34,998 nt of DNA from Actinomycetota bacterium (lineage in GTDB: Bacteria; Actinomycetota; Actinomycetes; Nanopelagicales; Nanopelagicaceae), in NCBI GenBank assembly GCA_016870895.1, contig VGAA01000006.1, positions 1 to 34,998 on the forward strand. The letters are read 5' to 3'. Positions 18,923 through 30,950 of this stretch are shown here, in pieces (the stretch's first letter is position 1; every line of letters starts with the position of its first letter). The notes below the pieces were generated by a model that worked only from the letters and a program-made list of their open reading frames with translations, had not been told where the DNA came from and searched no databases. A program made the translations under genes and the position numbers.

Positions 18923-19786
18923 ATGAGAATTGCCCGCCTAGGCCAGATTAATCAAGAAAAGCCAGCTGTGATTGTTTCCGATACCGAGGCGGTCTTTATT
19001 GATGATGTGATCTCTGATTTCAACCGCATTGAATTAGAGAATTCAGCAATCTCTAAAATTGAAAAATTAGATTTAAGTAGCAGGCCTAAGGTAAAAATTT
19101 CTGATTTTAGAATCGGTTCACCAGTTGCAAGACCGACAAAAGTAATTTGCGTTGGCTTAAATTATGCAAAGCATGCAGTTGAATCTGGTATGACTGCGCC
19201 AGCTGAACCAGTAATTTTCATGAAGGCGCCCGATACGGTAATTGGTGCCAATGATGATGTAGTTGTGCCACCAAACTCTCAAAAAACGGATTATGAGGTT
19301 GAACTTTGTGTAGTCATTGGTAAAAATGCTCTTTATTTGAAATCACCAGCAGATGCTGAATCTCATATTCTTGGCTACACAATTTCTCAAGACATTTCAG
19401 AGCGTCATTGGCAGATTGAGCGCAGTGGGCAATGGGTAAAGGGCAAATCATTTCCAACCTTTAATCCAATGGGCCCGTGGATCGTTACCAAAGATGAGTT
19501 AGCTAAAAATGGTTTAGACCCAAGTAATCTGGCGTTAAGTTGCACAATTGATGGTGAGGTAAGGCAAAACTCAAGAACTGATGATTTAATTTTTGGAATT
19601 AATCATTGCGTTTGGTACATCTCTCAGTTTATGGAGTTAAAGGCTGGAGATGTAATTAATACTGGAACTCCTGCTGGGGTGGGGATGGGATTTAAGCCAG
19701 AAAAATACTTAAAGGGTGGGGAAAATATTGTTACCACTATTGAAGGTATTGGAACTATTAAAAATAAGGTTGTAAATTACAAGTAA
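18923..19786 (+). CDS. Fumarylacetoacetate hydrolase-family protein (candidate diketo-deoxy sugar acid hydrolase or keto-deoxy sugar acid dehydratase)
   Basis: VICVGLNYAKHAVESG, VVVPPNSQKTDYEVELCVVIG, GYTISQDISERHWQ, KSFPTFNPMGPWIV, VINTGTPAGVGMGFKP; start MRIARLG at 18923. Confidence 0.9.
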   Translation: MRIARLGQINQEKPAVIVSDTEAVFIDDVISDFNRIELENSAISKIEKLDLSSRPKVKISDFRIGSPVARPTKVICVGLNYAKHAVESGMTAPAEPVIFMKAPDTVIGANDDVVVPPNSQKTDYEVELCVVIGKNALYLKSPADAESHILGYTISQDISERHWQIERSGQWVKGKSFPTFNPMGPWIVTKDELAKNGLDPSNLALSCTIDGEVRQNSRTDDLIFGINHCVWYISQFMELKAGDVINTGTPAGVGMGFKPEKYLKGGENIVTTIEGIGTIKNKVVNYK

Positions 19787-21313
19787 CTAATTAATTGCCT
19801 TCTTGCTTCTTTCAGAGTTAATAACTCGCTCAATGCCATAAGGGTTGGCGTTTTGTAACTCTTTTGGAAGTTTATTATCTGGGAAATTTTGATAAACCAC
19901 AGGTCTAACAAATCTATAAAGTGCATCCAATCCAACTGAGGTGGTATGAGTAGAAGAGGCTGGCCACTGTCCGCCGTGGTTTTGCGCAGCTGTAACCGAT
20001 ACTGCCGTAGGAAAACCATTCCAAATTACTCTACCAGCAATTTGTGATAGCTGATCTACCAAATCTTTCACATTCTCATCAGCACCGGCATGAATTGCTG
20101 CGGTTAATTGCCCTTGCATAGATTTTGCAACCTTTAGGTACTCATCAAATGGCGTACGAATTATTACTGAAGTTGGACCAAAGTGCTCTTCTAGTAAATC
20201 CTCATGATTTTTTACATCAGACCAATCGGTGACAAAAATATTGGCCGTAACACCATATCCATCGCTATTGCCGATACTGGAGATAATCTCTAACCCTTTT
20301 GATTTTGATAACTTTGAAATAGCATCTTTAAACCTAGTAGCAATTCCTTTATTTAATAATGGTGCAACCTTTTGTTGAGCTACATACTCTTTTACCTGTG
20401 AGATAAATTTATCGCCATTATCATCATTTGGCACAATAATTATTCCTGGCTTTGTGCAAAACTGCCCAGAACCAAGTAATGCTGAATCGATAGCTGCTTT
20501 AGCTAATTCATCAGCTTTTTCACTTAACGCAGTTGGGGTAAAGAAAACTGGATTCAATGATCCCATCTCGGCATAAACTGGTATTGGTACTGATCGCTCT
20601 TGCGATAAGCTAATTAATAATTTTCCAACCATGGCAGATCCAGTAAAACCAATTGCGTTCACCTCTGGCGCCTTAGCCAGCCAATGAGTAATCTCTGGAT
20701 TTTCTCCTTGGATGATGGCAAATAATTCTTTTGGCAATCCTTGTGATGTAAGGCCCTTTATAACTGCTTCATAAACGATCTGACTGGTATTTGGATGTGA
20801 TGGGTGCGCTTTAACAATTACTGGACAACCTGCAGCCAGCGCTGAAGCGCTGTCACCTCCGGCGACAGAAAATGCCAATGGAAAGTTTGATGCTGCAAAT
20901 ACCGCAACTACACCTAGTGATTGCTGAGATTTTCTTAAGTCAGGACGAGCAACTGGTAGAAAATTTGGATCTGCCAAATCAATAATAGGTAAAAGATGTC
21001 CGCCATCCTTAACTAAATTAGCAAATGATCTAATTTGAATAACTGTCCGCATTACTTCACCACTTAACCTTGGCAGTGGTAGAGCTGTCTCTAAATTGGC
21101 AGTTTGAGCCAAATTATCCTTTTCGGCCTCGATCGCATCTGCAATCGCATTTAATACTGCAGCTCGCTGCGTTGGCGTTGTTGCTGAAAGTTTCTGTTTA
21201 GCATTCGCAGCAGCCTTGATCGCAGCAATGGTCTGTTTCTGATCCCATTCCAAGATTTCAGCGCCCACCGACTGACCAGTGGCTGGATTTTTCGCGGTAA
21301 ATGTTTTACTCAT
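19787..21313 (-). CDS. Aldehyde dehydrogenase, 2-oxoglutarate-semialdehyde dehydrogenase-like
   Basis: GVVAVFAASNFPLAFSVAGGDSASALAAGCPVIVKAHPSHPNTS, GFTGSAMVGKLL, AEMGSLNPVF, GSGQFCTKPGIIIV, EEHFGPTSVII. Confidence 0.88.
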   Translation of the reverse strand: MSKTFTAKNPATGQSVGAEILEWDQKQTIAAIKAAANAKQKLSATTPTQRAAVLNAIADAIEAEKDNLAQTANLETALPLPRLSGEVMRTVIQIRSFANLVKDGGHLLPIIDLADPNFLPVARPDLRKSQQSLGVVAVFAASNFPLAFSVAGGDSASALAAGCPVIVKAHPSHPNTSQIVYEAVIKGLTSQGLPKELFAIIQGENPEITHWLAKAPEVNAIGFTGSAMVGKLLISLSQERSVPIPVYAEMGSLNPVFFTPTALSEKADELAKAAIDSALLGSGQFCTKPGIIIVPNDDNGDKFISQVKEYVAQQKVAPLLNKGIATRFKDAISKLSKSKGLEIISSIGNSDGYGVTANIFVTDWSDVKNHEDLLEEHFGPTSVIIRTPFDEYLKVAKSMQGQLTAAIHAGADENVKDLVDQLSQIAGRVIWNGFPTAVSVTAAQNHGGQWPASSTHTTSVGLDALYRFVRPVVYQNFPDNKLPKELQNANPYGIERVINSERSKKAIN

Positions 21314-21360
21314 TTGCTAACTATAACTTAGTAGTTTTAATTATAAATTCTAAATTTATC

Positions 21361-21681
21361 TCAATATTTAGGAGCATTCCGAGTTCTTTCGATCTTAGGC
21401 CTACGTAAATTGCGCTTACTCCAGCAAATACTATGCCAATGACGCCTGCCATCTTGATCATGCTCTAACCAAGCGACTGTGTGCGGAGTAGCCATCGGAA
21501 TTAATTGGTCACATCCTGGGCAACGGTATGGTTTATTTGAGGAGGAACCACTGATCTTCCTGACTATATAAACCCCATCATCATGCTCTTCAATTGCATC
21601 ACTGGCAGTTGTGATCTCATTCTCATCAAAATTATTTGAGGGCTTACTCTTGCCTTTTGGCTTATTTCTACGGGGACTCAC
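21361..21681 (-). CDS. Small actinobacterial protein with CPGC...H...C putative Zn-binding motif
   Basis: PYRCPGCDQLIPMATPHTVAWLEHDQDGRRHWHSICW; likely GTG start (VSPRRNKPKG) at 21681. Confidence 0.7.
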   Translation of the reverse strand: MSPRRNKPKGKSKPSNNFDENEITTASDAIEEHDDGVYIVRKISGSSSNKPYRCPGCDQLIPMATPHTVAWLEHDQDGRRHWHSICWSKRNLRRPKIERTRNAPKY

Positions 21682-21738
21682 AGGCTTATTCTCCCAATTA
21701 AATTGAGTAATCAATACCAATTAGGGAAAGATGTCGCC

Positions 21739-22596
21739 ATGAGCACTAATCCAGCAATACAGGTACGTGGCTTAGTAAAAAAATATGGTGATAAGACCGC
21801 TGTTGCCGGCATCGACCTTACAGTCGAGCAAGGTGAGATTTTTGCTCTTCTGGGCCCAAATGGCGCTGGTAAAACAACTACTGTTGAAATTTTAGAGGGG
21901 TATCGCAGCGCAAACTCTGGTGAGATAAAGGTATTGGGGTTTGATCCAGCCACTAAAGGAAGTGCAGCTCAAAAGTGGCGTAATAAGATAGGAATAGTTT
22001 TGCAGTCAGCAAATGATGCTGCTGATTTAACGGTAATAGAAACTGTTTCTCACTTTGCAAATTACTTTGATAATCCAAAGGGTACACATCATGTAATTAA
22101 TGCGGTTGGGTTAAGCGATAAAGAAAATTCAAAGACCAGGCAGTTATCAGGTGGTCAACGTAGAAGATTAGATGTGGCCCTTGGCATTATCGGCTCGCCA
22201 GAGCTGCTCTTTTTAGATGAGCCAACAACTGGCTTTGATCCAGAGGCTAGAAGATCTTTTTGGGATTTAATTCGAACCTTAAAATCAGAAGGAACTACGA
22301 TTCTTCTAACCACCCACTATCTTGATGAAGCACAAGAGCTTGCTGATCGAGTTGGCGTAATAAACAATGGAAAGATAATTGAAATAGCACCACCTACAAC
22401 TTTAGGTGGTAGAAATAATGCGCCGGCTAAAGTTATCTGGTTAGAAAATGGAGTAAACAAAGAAATACTTACCACCAACCCAACTGATGAGGTTATTAAG
22501 TTAAATAAGCAATTTAATGGCCCAATTCCAGAGCTGCAGGTGCTCAGACCAAATCTTGAAGAGATTTATTTAAGAATGATTGGCGAGTTAAAATGA
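21739..22596 (+). CDS. ABC transporter ATP-binding protein
   Basis: LLGPNGAGKTTTVEIL Walker A, RQLSGGQRRRLDVALGI signature, LLFLDEPTTGFD Walker B; start MSTNPA. Confidence 0.95.
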   Translation: MSTNPAIQVRGLVKKYGDKTAVAGIDLTVEQGEIFALLGPNGAGKTTTVEILEGYRSANSGEIKVLGFDPATKGSAAQKWRNKIGIVLQSANDAADLTVIETVSHFANYFDNPKGTHHVINAVGLSDKENSKTRQLSGGQRRRLDVALGIIGSPELLFLDEPTTGFDPEARRSFWDLIRTLKSEGTTILLTTHYLDEAQELADRVGVINNGKIIEIAPPTTLGGRNNAPAKVIWLENGVNKEILTTNPTDEVIKLNKQFNGPIPELQVLRPNLEEIYLRMIGELK

Positions 22597-23387
22597 AAAA
22601 TTTTAAAGATACTTTAAGAATTGGGGTATTAAGAAGCTTTCTAGAGTTGAAGCAATTTATGCGCCAGCGAGAATCTTTGGTCTTTACTCTCCTATTTCCA
22701 GTAATTTTGCTCTTTATTTTTGGCTCAGTTTTTCAAGACACTATTGCACCGGGTGTGACCTTTAGTCAGTACTTCGTAGCAGGCATGATCGCATCCGGCT
22801 TAGTCAATACGGGATTTCAGCAACTTGCAATCACCATTCCAATGGAGCGAGATGATGGCACCTTAAAAAGACTTAGAGGAACACCAATGTCTGTAACCTC
22901 TTACTTCATTGGTAAGGCTCTACTAGTAACAATTTTAATGATTATACAAACTGCACTGCTATTATTTTTTGGATCAGTGGTATTCGATTTGAACTTACCT
23001 TCAGACTCACAGCTATGGTGGAATTTCACCTGGCTAGTTATCTTAGGAAGTGCCTGCTCAACGGTGCTTGGAATTGCATTTTCAGTTGTTCCAAAAAGCG
23101 GTAGAGGTGCTTCGGCGGTTGTTTCACCAATAGTAATCATTTTGCAGTTTTTTAGCGGTGTATTTTTTGTATTCACCTCCCTACCAGATTGGATGCAACA
23201 ATTCGCTGCAATATTTCCACTTAAATGGCTGACTCAAGGCATGCGCTCAGTCTTTTTGCCAGATGATTTTGCAACTCAAGAAGTAGCACAAAGTTGGGAA
23301 ATTGGTAAAACAGCAATCGTATTACTGATCTGGCTAATCGTCGGATTATTTATTGCTATCAGAACTTTCAAGTGGAGTAGAGAATGA
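22593..23387 (+). CDS. ABC-2 type transporter permease
   Basis: Multi-TM ABC-2 pattern (LVFTLLFPVILLFIFGSVF, MERDDGTLKRLRGTPMSVTSYFIGK); ATGA overlap with ATPase gene. Confidence 0.92.
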   Translation: MKNFKDTLRIGVLRSFLELKQFMRQRESLVFTLLFPVILLFIFGSVFQDTIAPGVTFSQYFVAGMIASGLVNTGFQQLAITIPMERDDGTLKRLRGTPMSVTSYFIGKALLVTILMIIQTALLLFFGSVVFDLNLPSDSQLWWNFTWLVILGSACSTVLGIAFSVVPKSGRGASAVVSPIVIILQFFSGVFFVFTSLPDWMQQFAAIFPLKWLTQGMRSVFLPDDFATQEVAQSWEIGKTAIVLLIWLIVGLFIAIRTFKWSRE

Positions 23388-24106
23388 GAATGAAACAATT
23401 TATTGTCTTATCTGTGTCTCTAGTTTTATTGGGATCTAGTGCACATGCTGCTACTTCGACCCCTAAACCAAGTTCTAAGCCAACTCCATCTAAAAAAGCA
23501 ACTGTAAAGCCCACTGGAAAGAGCACTGTTAAACCTGATTCAACAAAAAAACCAATAAAAAAGAAAGCAACAAAAAAACCAACTAAAAAGAAGAAAAAAG
23601 TTAAAAAGACGGCAACGCCAATTCCATCACCTTCACCAATTTGGCCACCAGTTGGGTTTACGAGTAATAAAGGAATCTATGCCAAAATTCCTACTGGTAA
23701 AGAGTTGGTTGGCTTAATTTCAGCTAAACGGCGATTGGCCGAAGATGTTATCAAATGCTCAACCAATGCTTGCGGTGCTGTAATAGTCGCCGCTGATTAC
23801 AGTTGTAAGTGGTGGGAGATTAAATCAACCGTCTCCGGTACTGACCCAAATGATCCAAGTAAAAAAATTCTATTAGGAACTTTGCGTACAACCTATGGAT
23901 TACTTAATCCCAATACATATGCAAATATACTTTTGATTAGCGATGAGCCTTTATTTATGCCAGAAACATTTGATCCTGTCACTCTTGCCCCAATGCCCCT
24001 TGTGCCTCGACCAGGAATCGTGGTTGGAAATATCTCAGCTACTTGCCATAAATCATCTGCAAATGAAAAAATACCAACTAATACTTATCTTCCAGTAAGA
24101 CGGTAA
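23384..24106 (+). CDS. Secreted protein with Lys/Pro/Thr-rich low-complexity segment
   Basis: Signal peptide-like MRMKQFIVLSVSLVLLGSSAHAA, then KPxPSKK/KKPTKKKKK stretch and a C-terminal region with four Cys. Confidence 0.75.
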   Translation: MRMKQFIVLSVSLVLLGSSAHAATSTPKPSSKPTPSKKATVKPTGKSTVKPDSTKKPIKKKATKKPTKKKKKVKKTATPIPSPSPIWPPVGFTSNKGIYAKIPTGKELVGLISAKRRLAEDVIKCSTNACGAVIVAADYSCKWWEIKSTVSGTDPNDPSKKILLGTLRTTYGLLNPNTYANILLISDEPLFMPETFDPVTLAPMPLVPRPGIVVGNISATCHKSSANEKIPTNTYLPVRR

Positions 24107-24120
24107 CTTTTAAGGATTCT

Positions 24121-24444
24121 ATGCTCGGTGGAATAAACAATGCATTGTTCTTAAAGTCATTTTCTGGCTTTCTGGTGGTTGCGGTGTTAGCCATAATTTT
24201 GAGATGGGCATTTTCAAATAATAAATCTTTAATAGAAAGACCAAAAAAAATTGGCTCAGATGATGAATACGGATTACTTAAGGTAGCACACTCACCTAAA
24301 AATCATATTGAAGGTGAAATGTTGCGACAAAAGTTGTTGTCAGTTGGAATAAAAGCTACCTTATCTCAAACAAAGAGTGGGCCTAAGATCTTAGTTTTTG
24401 AAAAAGATCTAAAAATTGCTAAAGCGACTATCGAAAGTAAGTAA
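24121..24444 (+). CDS. Membrane-anchored small protein with DUF2007-like domain
   Basis: One TM (FLVVAVLAIILRWAF), then LLKVAHSPKNHIEGEMLRQKLLSVGIKATLSQTKSGPKILVFEKDLKIAKATIES. Confidence 0.6.
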   Translation: MLGGINNALFLKSFSGFLVVAVLAIILRWAFSNNKSLIERPKKIGSDDEYGLLKVAHSPKNHIEGEMLRQKLLSVGIKATLSQTKSGPKILVFEKDLKIAKATIESK

Positions 24445-24564
24445 CCGATCTAGGTGCTTCGCGTTCATATTTTGGCTGATCACCAGGTTTGAGCGTAAAG
24501 ATCTGATTACCAATACTTTTTAGGATTCAAATATCTGACATTGAGCAATTACAATAGGTTGATT

Positions 24565-25821
24565 ATGGATCGTTTTCGAGTTGTAGGTGGAGCCAGATTA
24601 GCTGGCACAGTTCGAGTTTCTGGTGCAAAAAATTCTGCGCTTAAATTAATGGCCGCATCATTGTTAGCGGTAGGTAAATCTAAAATTACAAATCTACCGG
24701 CAATTGCAGATGTTGAATATATGGCAGAGCTTTTAACTCGATTAGGTTGCAAAATTGAGATTGATGCTAAAGCTGGTGAGGTAAGTATAGATGTACCAAA
24801 AACTCTTGGTCATCGAGCAGATTACGATTTAGTTAGAAAGCTCAGGGCCTCAATAAATGTTTTAGGGCCATTGATTACTCGAGTTGGCCAAGCAGAGGTT
24901 GCACTGCCTGGAGGAGATGCGATTGGCTCTCGTGGTCTGGACTTTCATATAAATGGTTTAACCGACATGGGAGCTGAGATCAAGCTAGAACATGGTTTTA
25001 TAGTTGCGAATGCAAAAAATGGTTTATCTGGATTAACTATAACTCTTGAGTTCCCAAGTGTTGGTGCAACTGAAAATATTATGACTGCAGCCACATTAGC
25101 GAAGGGAATTACATCTATCGAAAATGCTGCCAGGGAGCCAGATCTCGTAGATCTTGGTGAGTTTCTAATTTCTATGGGGGCTAAAATCTCTGGTTTAGGT
25201 TCACATACAATAAAAATAGAAGGTGTTAGTGAATTAAAGCCAGCAACTCATGCGACGCTGCCAGATCGAATTGTTACTGGTACCTGGGCTTTTGCAGCGG
25301 CCATGACAAAAGGTGATATCACAATTGAAAATGGTCGCGCTGACCACTTAGAGTTACCATTAGATAAATTAGTTGAAGCAGGTGCAGTAGTTACCACAAC
25401 TGAAAATGGATTTAGAGTGAAAATAGATAAAAGACCTCTAGCAGTTGATGTAGCAACACTGCCTTACCCAGGTTTTCCTACAGATCTACAGCCAATGGTT
25501 ATTACCTTAAACTCAATTGCTGAAGGCACTTCGGTGGTTACTGAGAATGTTTTTGAAGGTAGATTTATGTTTGTAAATGAGTTATTGCGCCTGGGAGCCA
25601 AAATTCAAGTTGATGGTCACCATGCAGCAATTACTGGAATTGAACAACTATCTGCCGCTCCGGTGGTTGCAACCGATATCAGAGCCGGGGCTGGACTTGT
25701 ACTTGCTGCCTTAGTTAGTGATGGGATAACAATTATTGAGGACTCATTCCATATTGACCGTGGGTATCCTGATTTTCCAGCACAATTACAATCTCTTGGA
25801 GCGGATGTAACTAGAGTTTAA
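24565..25821 (+). CDS. murA: UDP-N-acetylglucosamine 1-carboxyvinyltransferase, Cys-to-Asp active-site variant
   Basis: [74 protein letters not shown]; start at MDRFRVV (24565). Confidence 0.95.
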   Translation: MDRFRVVGGARLAGTVRVSGAKNSALKLMAASLLAVGKSKITNLPAIADVEYMAELLTRLGCKIEIDAKAGEVSIDVPKTLGHRADYDLVRKLRASINVLGPLITRVGQAEVALPGGDAIGSRGLDFHINGLTDMGAEIKLEHGFIVANAKNGLSGLTITLEFPSVGATENIMTAATLAKGITSIENAAREPDLVDLGEFLISMGAKISGLGSHTIKIEGVSELKPATHATLPDRIVTGTWAFAAAMTKGDITIENGRADHLELPLDKLVEAGAVVTTTENGFRVKIDKRPLAVDVATLPYPGFPTDLQPMVITLNSIAEGTSVVTENVFEGRFMFVNELLRLGAKIQVDGHHAAITGIEQLSAAPVVATDIRAGAGLVLAALVSDGITIIEDSFHIDRGYPDFPAQLQSLGADVTRV

Positions 25822-26081
25822 TTTGCAGCACTTTCACCAAGAATTGAAACTCTATTCTTCGAAACTGAGATAAATCCACCATTTATTACAAAGTCGTTAG
25901 TGGTGCCATCTGTTGATTTAATTGAAACAGTGCCATCAGCTAAAACACCAAGAAGTGGTGCGTGATCAGGAAGCACTCCTAAATCACCTTCGAGTGTGCG
26001 AGCTGAAACCATTTTGGCTTCACCACTCCACACTCGCTTCTCTGGGGTTACTACCTCAACTTTTAGCACTGTCTCAGACAT
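25818..26081 (-). CDS. atpC: ATP synthase epsilon subunit, N-terminal beta-sandwich domain only
   Basis: [40 protein letters not shown]; 87 aa; follows atpD. Confidence 0.93.
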   Translation of the reverse strand: MSETVLKVEVVTPEKRVWSGEAKMVSARTLEGDLGVLPDHAPLLGVLADGTVSIKSTDGTTNDFVINGGFISVSKNRVSILGESAAN

Positions 26082-26082
26082 G

Positions 26083-28412
<2,330 letters not shown>

Positions 28413-28430
28413 GATTTTTCTCGTCTCTTC

Positions 28431-30068
28431 TTATCTCTTTATCGCCGGAACTTGTCTAGTAATTTGTTCATTATCGACCTCATCTAGTGCATCAGCTTTT
28501 TTCTCATTTACTACTGGTGCAACTGATGATTTAAATTGAGTCTTAAAGGTGGCAATCGCCTCTTCAAGGGAAGCGACAATGTCGTCAGATAGTTCGCGAG
28601 TTGTTGAGATTACATCAAAGATTTGTTTGCGCTCACGGGCAATAAAGTCTAAGAACTCAGATTCAAATCTACGAATATCAACTACTGGAATTGAATCCAT
28701 CTTGCCAGTAGTTCCAGCCCAGATCGAGGCTACTTGGCGCTCCACTGAAAATGGTGAGTACTGTCCTTGCTTGAGTAATTCAACCATTCGAGCACCTCGC
28801 TCTAATTGCGCCTTTGATGCTGCATCAAGATCTGAACCAAAAGCTGCGAAAGCTTCCAACTCTCGATATTGCGCAAGATCAAGGCGTAAGCGTCCGGCGA
28901 TCTTCTTGATCGCCTTAGTTTGGGCAGATCCACCAACACGAGAAACTGAGATACCTACGTTAATCGCTGGGCGAACGCCTGCGTTAAATAAATCAGTCTC
29001 CAAAAAGCACTGACCGTCAGTGATTGAGATTACGTTGGTTGGAATAAATGCTGATACGTCATTACCTTTTGTTTCAATAATTGGTAATCCAGTCATCGAA
29101 CCACCACCCATATCATCAGATAATTTTGCACATCGCTCTAATAAACGAGAATGTAAATAGAAGACATCACCAGGGTATGCCTCGCGACCTGGTGGGCGCC
29201 TTAGCAATAGCGATACTGAACGATAAGCCTCAGCTTGTTTTGATAGATCATCAAAAATAATTAATACATGTTGGCCCTTATACATCCAATGCTGACCAAT
29301 AGATGAACCGGTATATGGTGCTAAGTATTTAAAGCCCGCAGGATCAGATGCCGGAGCGGCCACAATTGTGGTGTAAGCCATTGCACCTGCCGCCTCTAAT
29401 GCTCCCTTAACGGATGCAATAGTTGATCCCTTTTGGCCAATCGCAACATAAATACATTTAACCTGCTTTTTTGGATCTCCGCTCTTCCAGTTCTCTAACT
29501 GGTTAATAATTGTGTCAACTGCAATTGCAGTCTTACCAGTTTGCCGATCACCAATAATCAACTGACGTTGACCGCGGCCGATTGCAGTCATTGAGTCAAT
29601 TGCTTTAATACCAGTTTGCATAGGCTCTTTAACTGGTTGGCGTTGAACTACAGATGGTGCTTGAATTTCAAGAGCTCGAGTAGTTTCAGCTTTAATCTCA
29701 CCTTTGCCATCAATTGGCCGACCAAGGGCATCAACAACTCGACCAAGGAAACCATCACCAACTGGAACAGAGAGAATTTCTCCAGTCCGGCGAACAGTTG
29801 TGCCCTCTTCAATTCCGGTGAACTCACCTAAAATAACCACACCTATCTCGCGAACATCTAAGTTCAAGGCAAGTCCTAAGGTGCCATTTTCAAATTTTAA
29901 TAACTCATTGGTCATTGTCGAAGGCAAACCTTCAACACGTGCAATTCCATCTCCTGCTTCAGTAACGCTGCCAATTTCATCTTTGGCTGCTGCACCTGGC
30001 TTATATGCAGCGACATGTTTTGCCAGTGCATCCCGAATCTCATTCGGGCTGATCTTTACTTCGGCCAT
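28431..30068 (-). CDS. atpA: ATP synthase alpha subunit
   Basis: [62 protein letters not shown]. Confidence 0.99.
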   Translation of the reverse strand: MAEVKISPNEIRDALAKHVAAYKPGAAAKDEIGSVTEAGDGIARVEGLPSTMTNELLKFENGTLGLALNLDVREIGVVILGEFTGIEEGTTVRRTGEILSVPVGDGFLGRVVDALGRPIDGKGEIKAETTRALEIQAPSVVQRQPVKEPMQTGIKAIDSMTAIGRGQRQLIIGDRQTGKTAIAVDTIINQLENWKSGDPKKQVKCIYVAIGQKGSTIASVKGALEAAGAMAYTTIVAAPASDPAGFKYLAPYTGSSIGQHWMYKGQHVLIIFDDLSKQAEAYRSVSLLLRRPPGREAYPGDVFYLHSRLLERCAKLSDDMGGGSMTGLPIIETKGNDVSAFIPTNVISITDGQCFLETDLFNAGVRPAINVGISVSRVGGSAQTKAIKKIAGRLRLDLAQYRELEAFAAFGSDLDAASKAQLERGARMVELLKQGQYSPFSVERQVASIWAGTTGKMDSIPVVDIRRFESEFLDFIARERKQIFDVISTTRELSDDIVASLEEAIATFKTQFKSSVAPVVNEKKADALDEVDNEQITRQVPAIKR

Positions 30069-30120
30069 CTTCTCTCTCTTCTCTCTTTAATTAACAGGTG
30101 TTTTCTATCACCTGTTAAAA

Positions 30121-30948
30121 CTAACTTACGAGCGCTCTGCTCGCTTCTGCTAAACGATTGACAACTGTGCCATCAATTACATCATCGGCGTATCTGATTG
30201 AGATTCCACCCAAAACTTTTGGATCTATTTCGATATTTATATGCACTTCTCTGCCCATTTGCTTAGTTAAGGCTGCAATAAGTGCGGAGGTTTGGCCCTC
30301 AGTTAATGCAATTGCAGTTTTCACATGCGCAACTAATCGATTTCTACTATTTGAAACATAATGTGAGTAGGTTGCAAGTGTTGCATCAATAGAGCGACCA
30401 CGGCGAAGCACAACCACCCGCTTTAACAGATTGATGGTCAGTAATGAATACTTACCTGCCACAACCGATTCAAGTAGTGCGAGCTTATTGGAATCAGTAT
30501 CAGATGTTGTGTTTAAGGCTTGACGAAACTCTGGATTAGCGATTAAAACTCGTGCAAAATCAAATAATTGATTTTCCAGTAACTCTAACTCACCGCTTTT
30601 ATCAGTGGAAGCGCAGGTAGATTCCACTGCTAAATTTTCGACAGCGTCAGCGATCTCAGCTGGATTAGACCACCTAAGTGCTACCGCTTGAGAAAATAGT
30701 GTTTTTGCGGCCTCAGTTACATTTTTACCAAATATGTTTGATATTAACTCTGCTTTAGACGCAGCATCTCTTGAATTATCTGTTAATGCACGGCGTAGCC
30801 CAACTGATGAGCTGAGGACGGTAAGCACGGTAAAAAGGTCAGCTGAGAATTGGGTAGCCTCAGTTGCTGATTGTTTGCTAACTAAATCAGCTAAAGATTT
30901 GCGCAGAGTCAATATGGATGCTCTACTGCTTCCACCCAAAATTTTCAT
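30121..30948 (-). CDS. atpH: ATP synthase delta subunit
   Basis: ALTKQMGREVHINIEIDPKVLGGISIRYADDVIDGTVVNRLAEASRALVS C-terminal signature; position in operon. Confidence 0.95.
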   Translation of the reverse strand: MKILGGSSRASILTLRKSLADLVSKQSATEATQFSADLFTVLTVLSSSVGLRRALTDNSRDAASKAELISNIFGKNVTEAAKTLFSQAVALRWSNPAEIADAVENLAVESTCASTDKSGELELLENQLFDFARVLIANPEFRQALNTTSDTDSNKLALLESVVAGKYSLLTINLLKRVVVLRRGRSIDATLATYSHYVSNSRNRLVAHVKTAIALTEGQTSALIAALTKQMGREVHINIEIDPKVLGGISIRYADDVIDGTVVNRLAEASRALVS

Positions 30949-30950
30949 AA

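Noticed and set aside
23460-23620. Possible DNA repeat array or CRISPR in the Lys/Pro-rich stretch
   Set aside because: A-rich low-complexity coding DNA for KKP-type repeats; no regular repeats with unique spacers.
24445-24564. Possible tRNA or small RNA between the DUF2007-like gene and murA
   Set aside because: No cloverleaf or recognisable T-arm seen by eye; most likely only a promoter region.
28549-29013. 154-aa plus-strand ORF opposite atpA
   Set aside because: Lies entirely within atpA on the opposite strand and shows no family motif.
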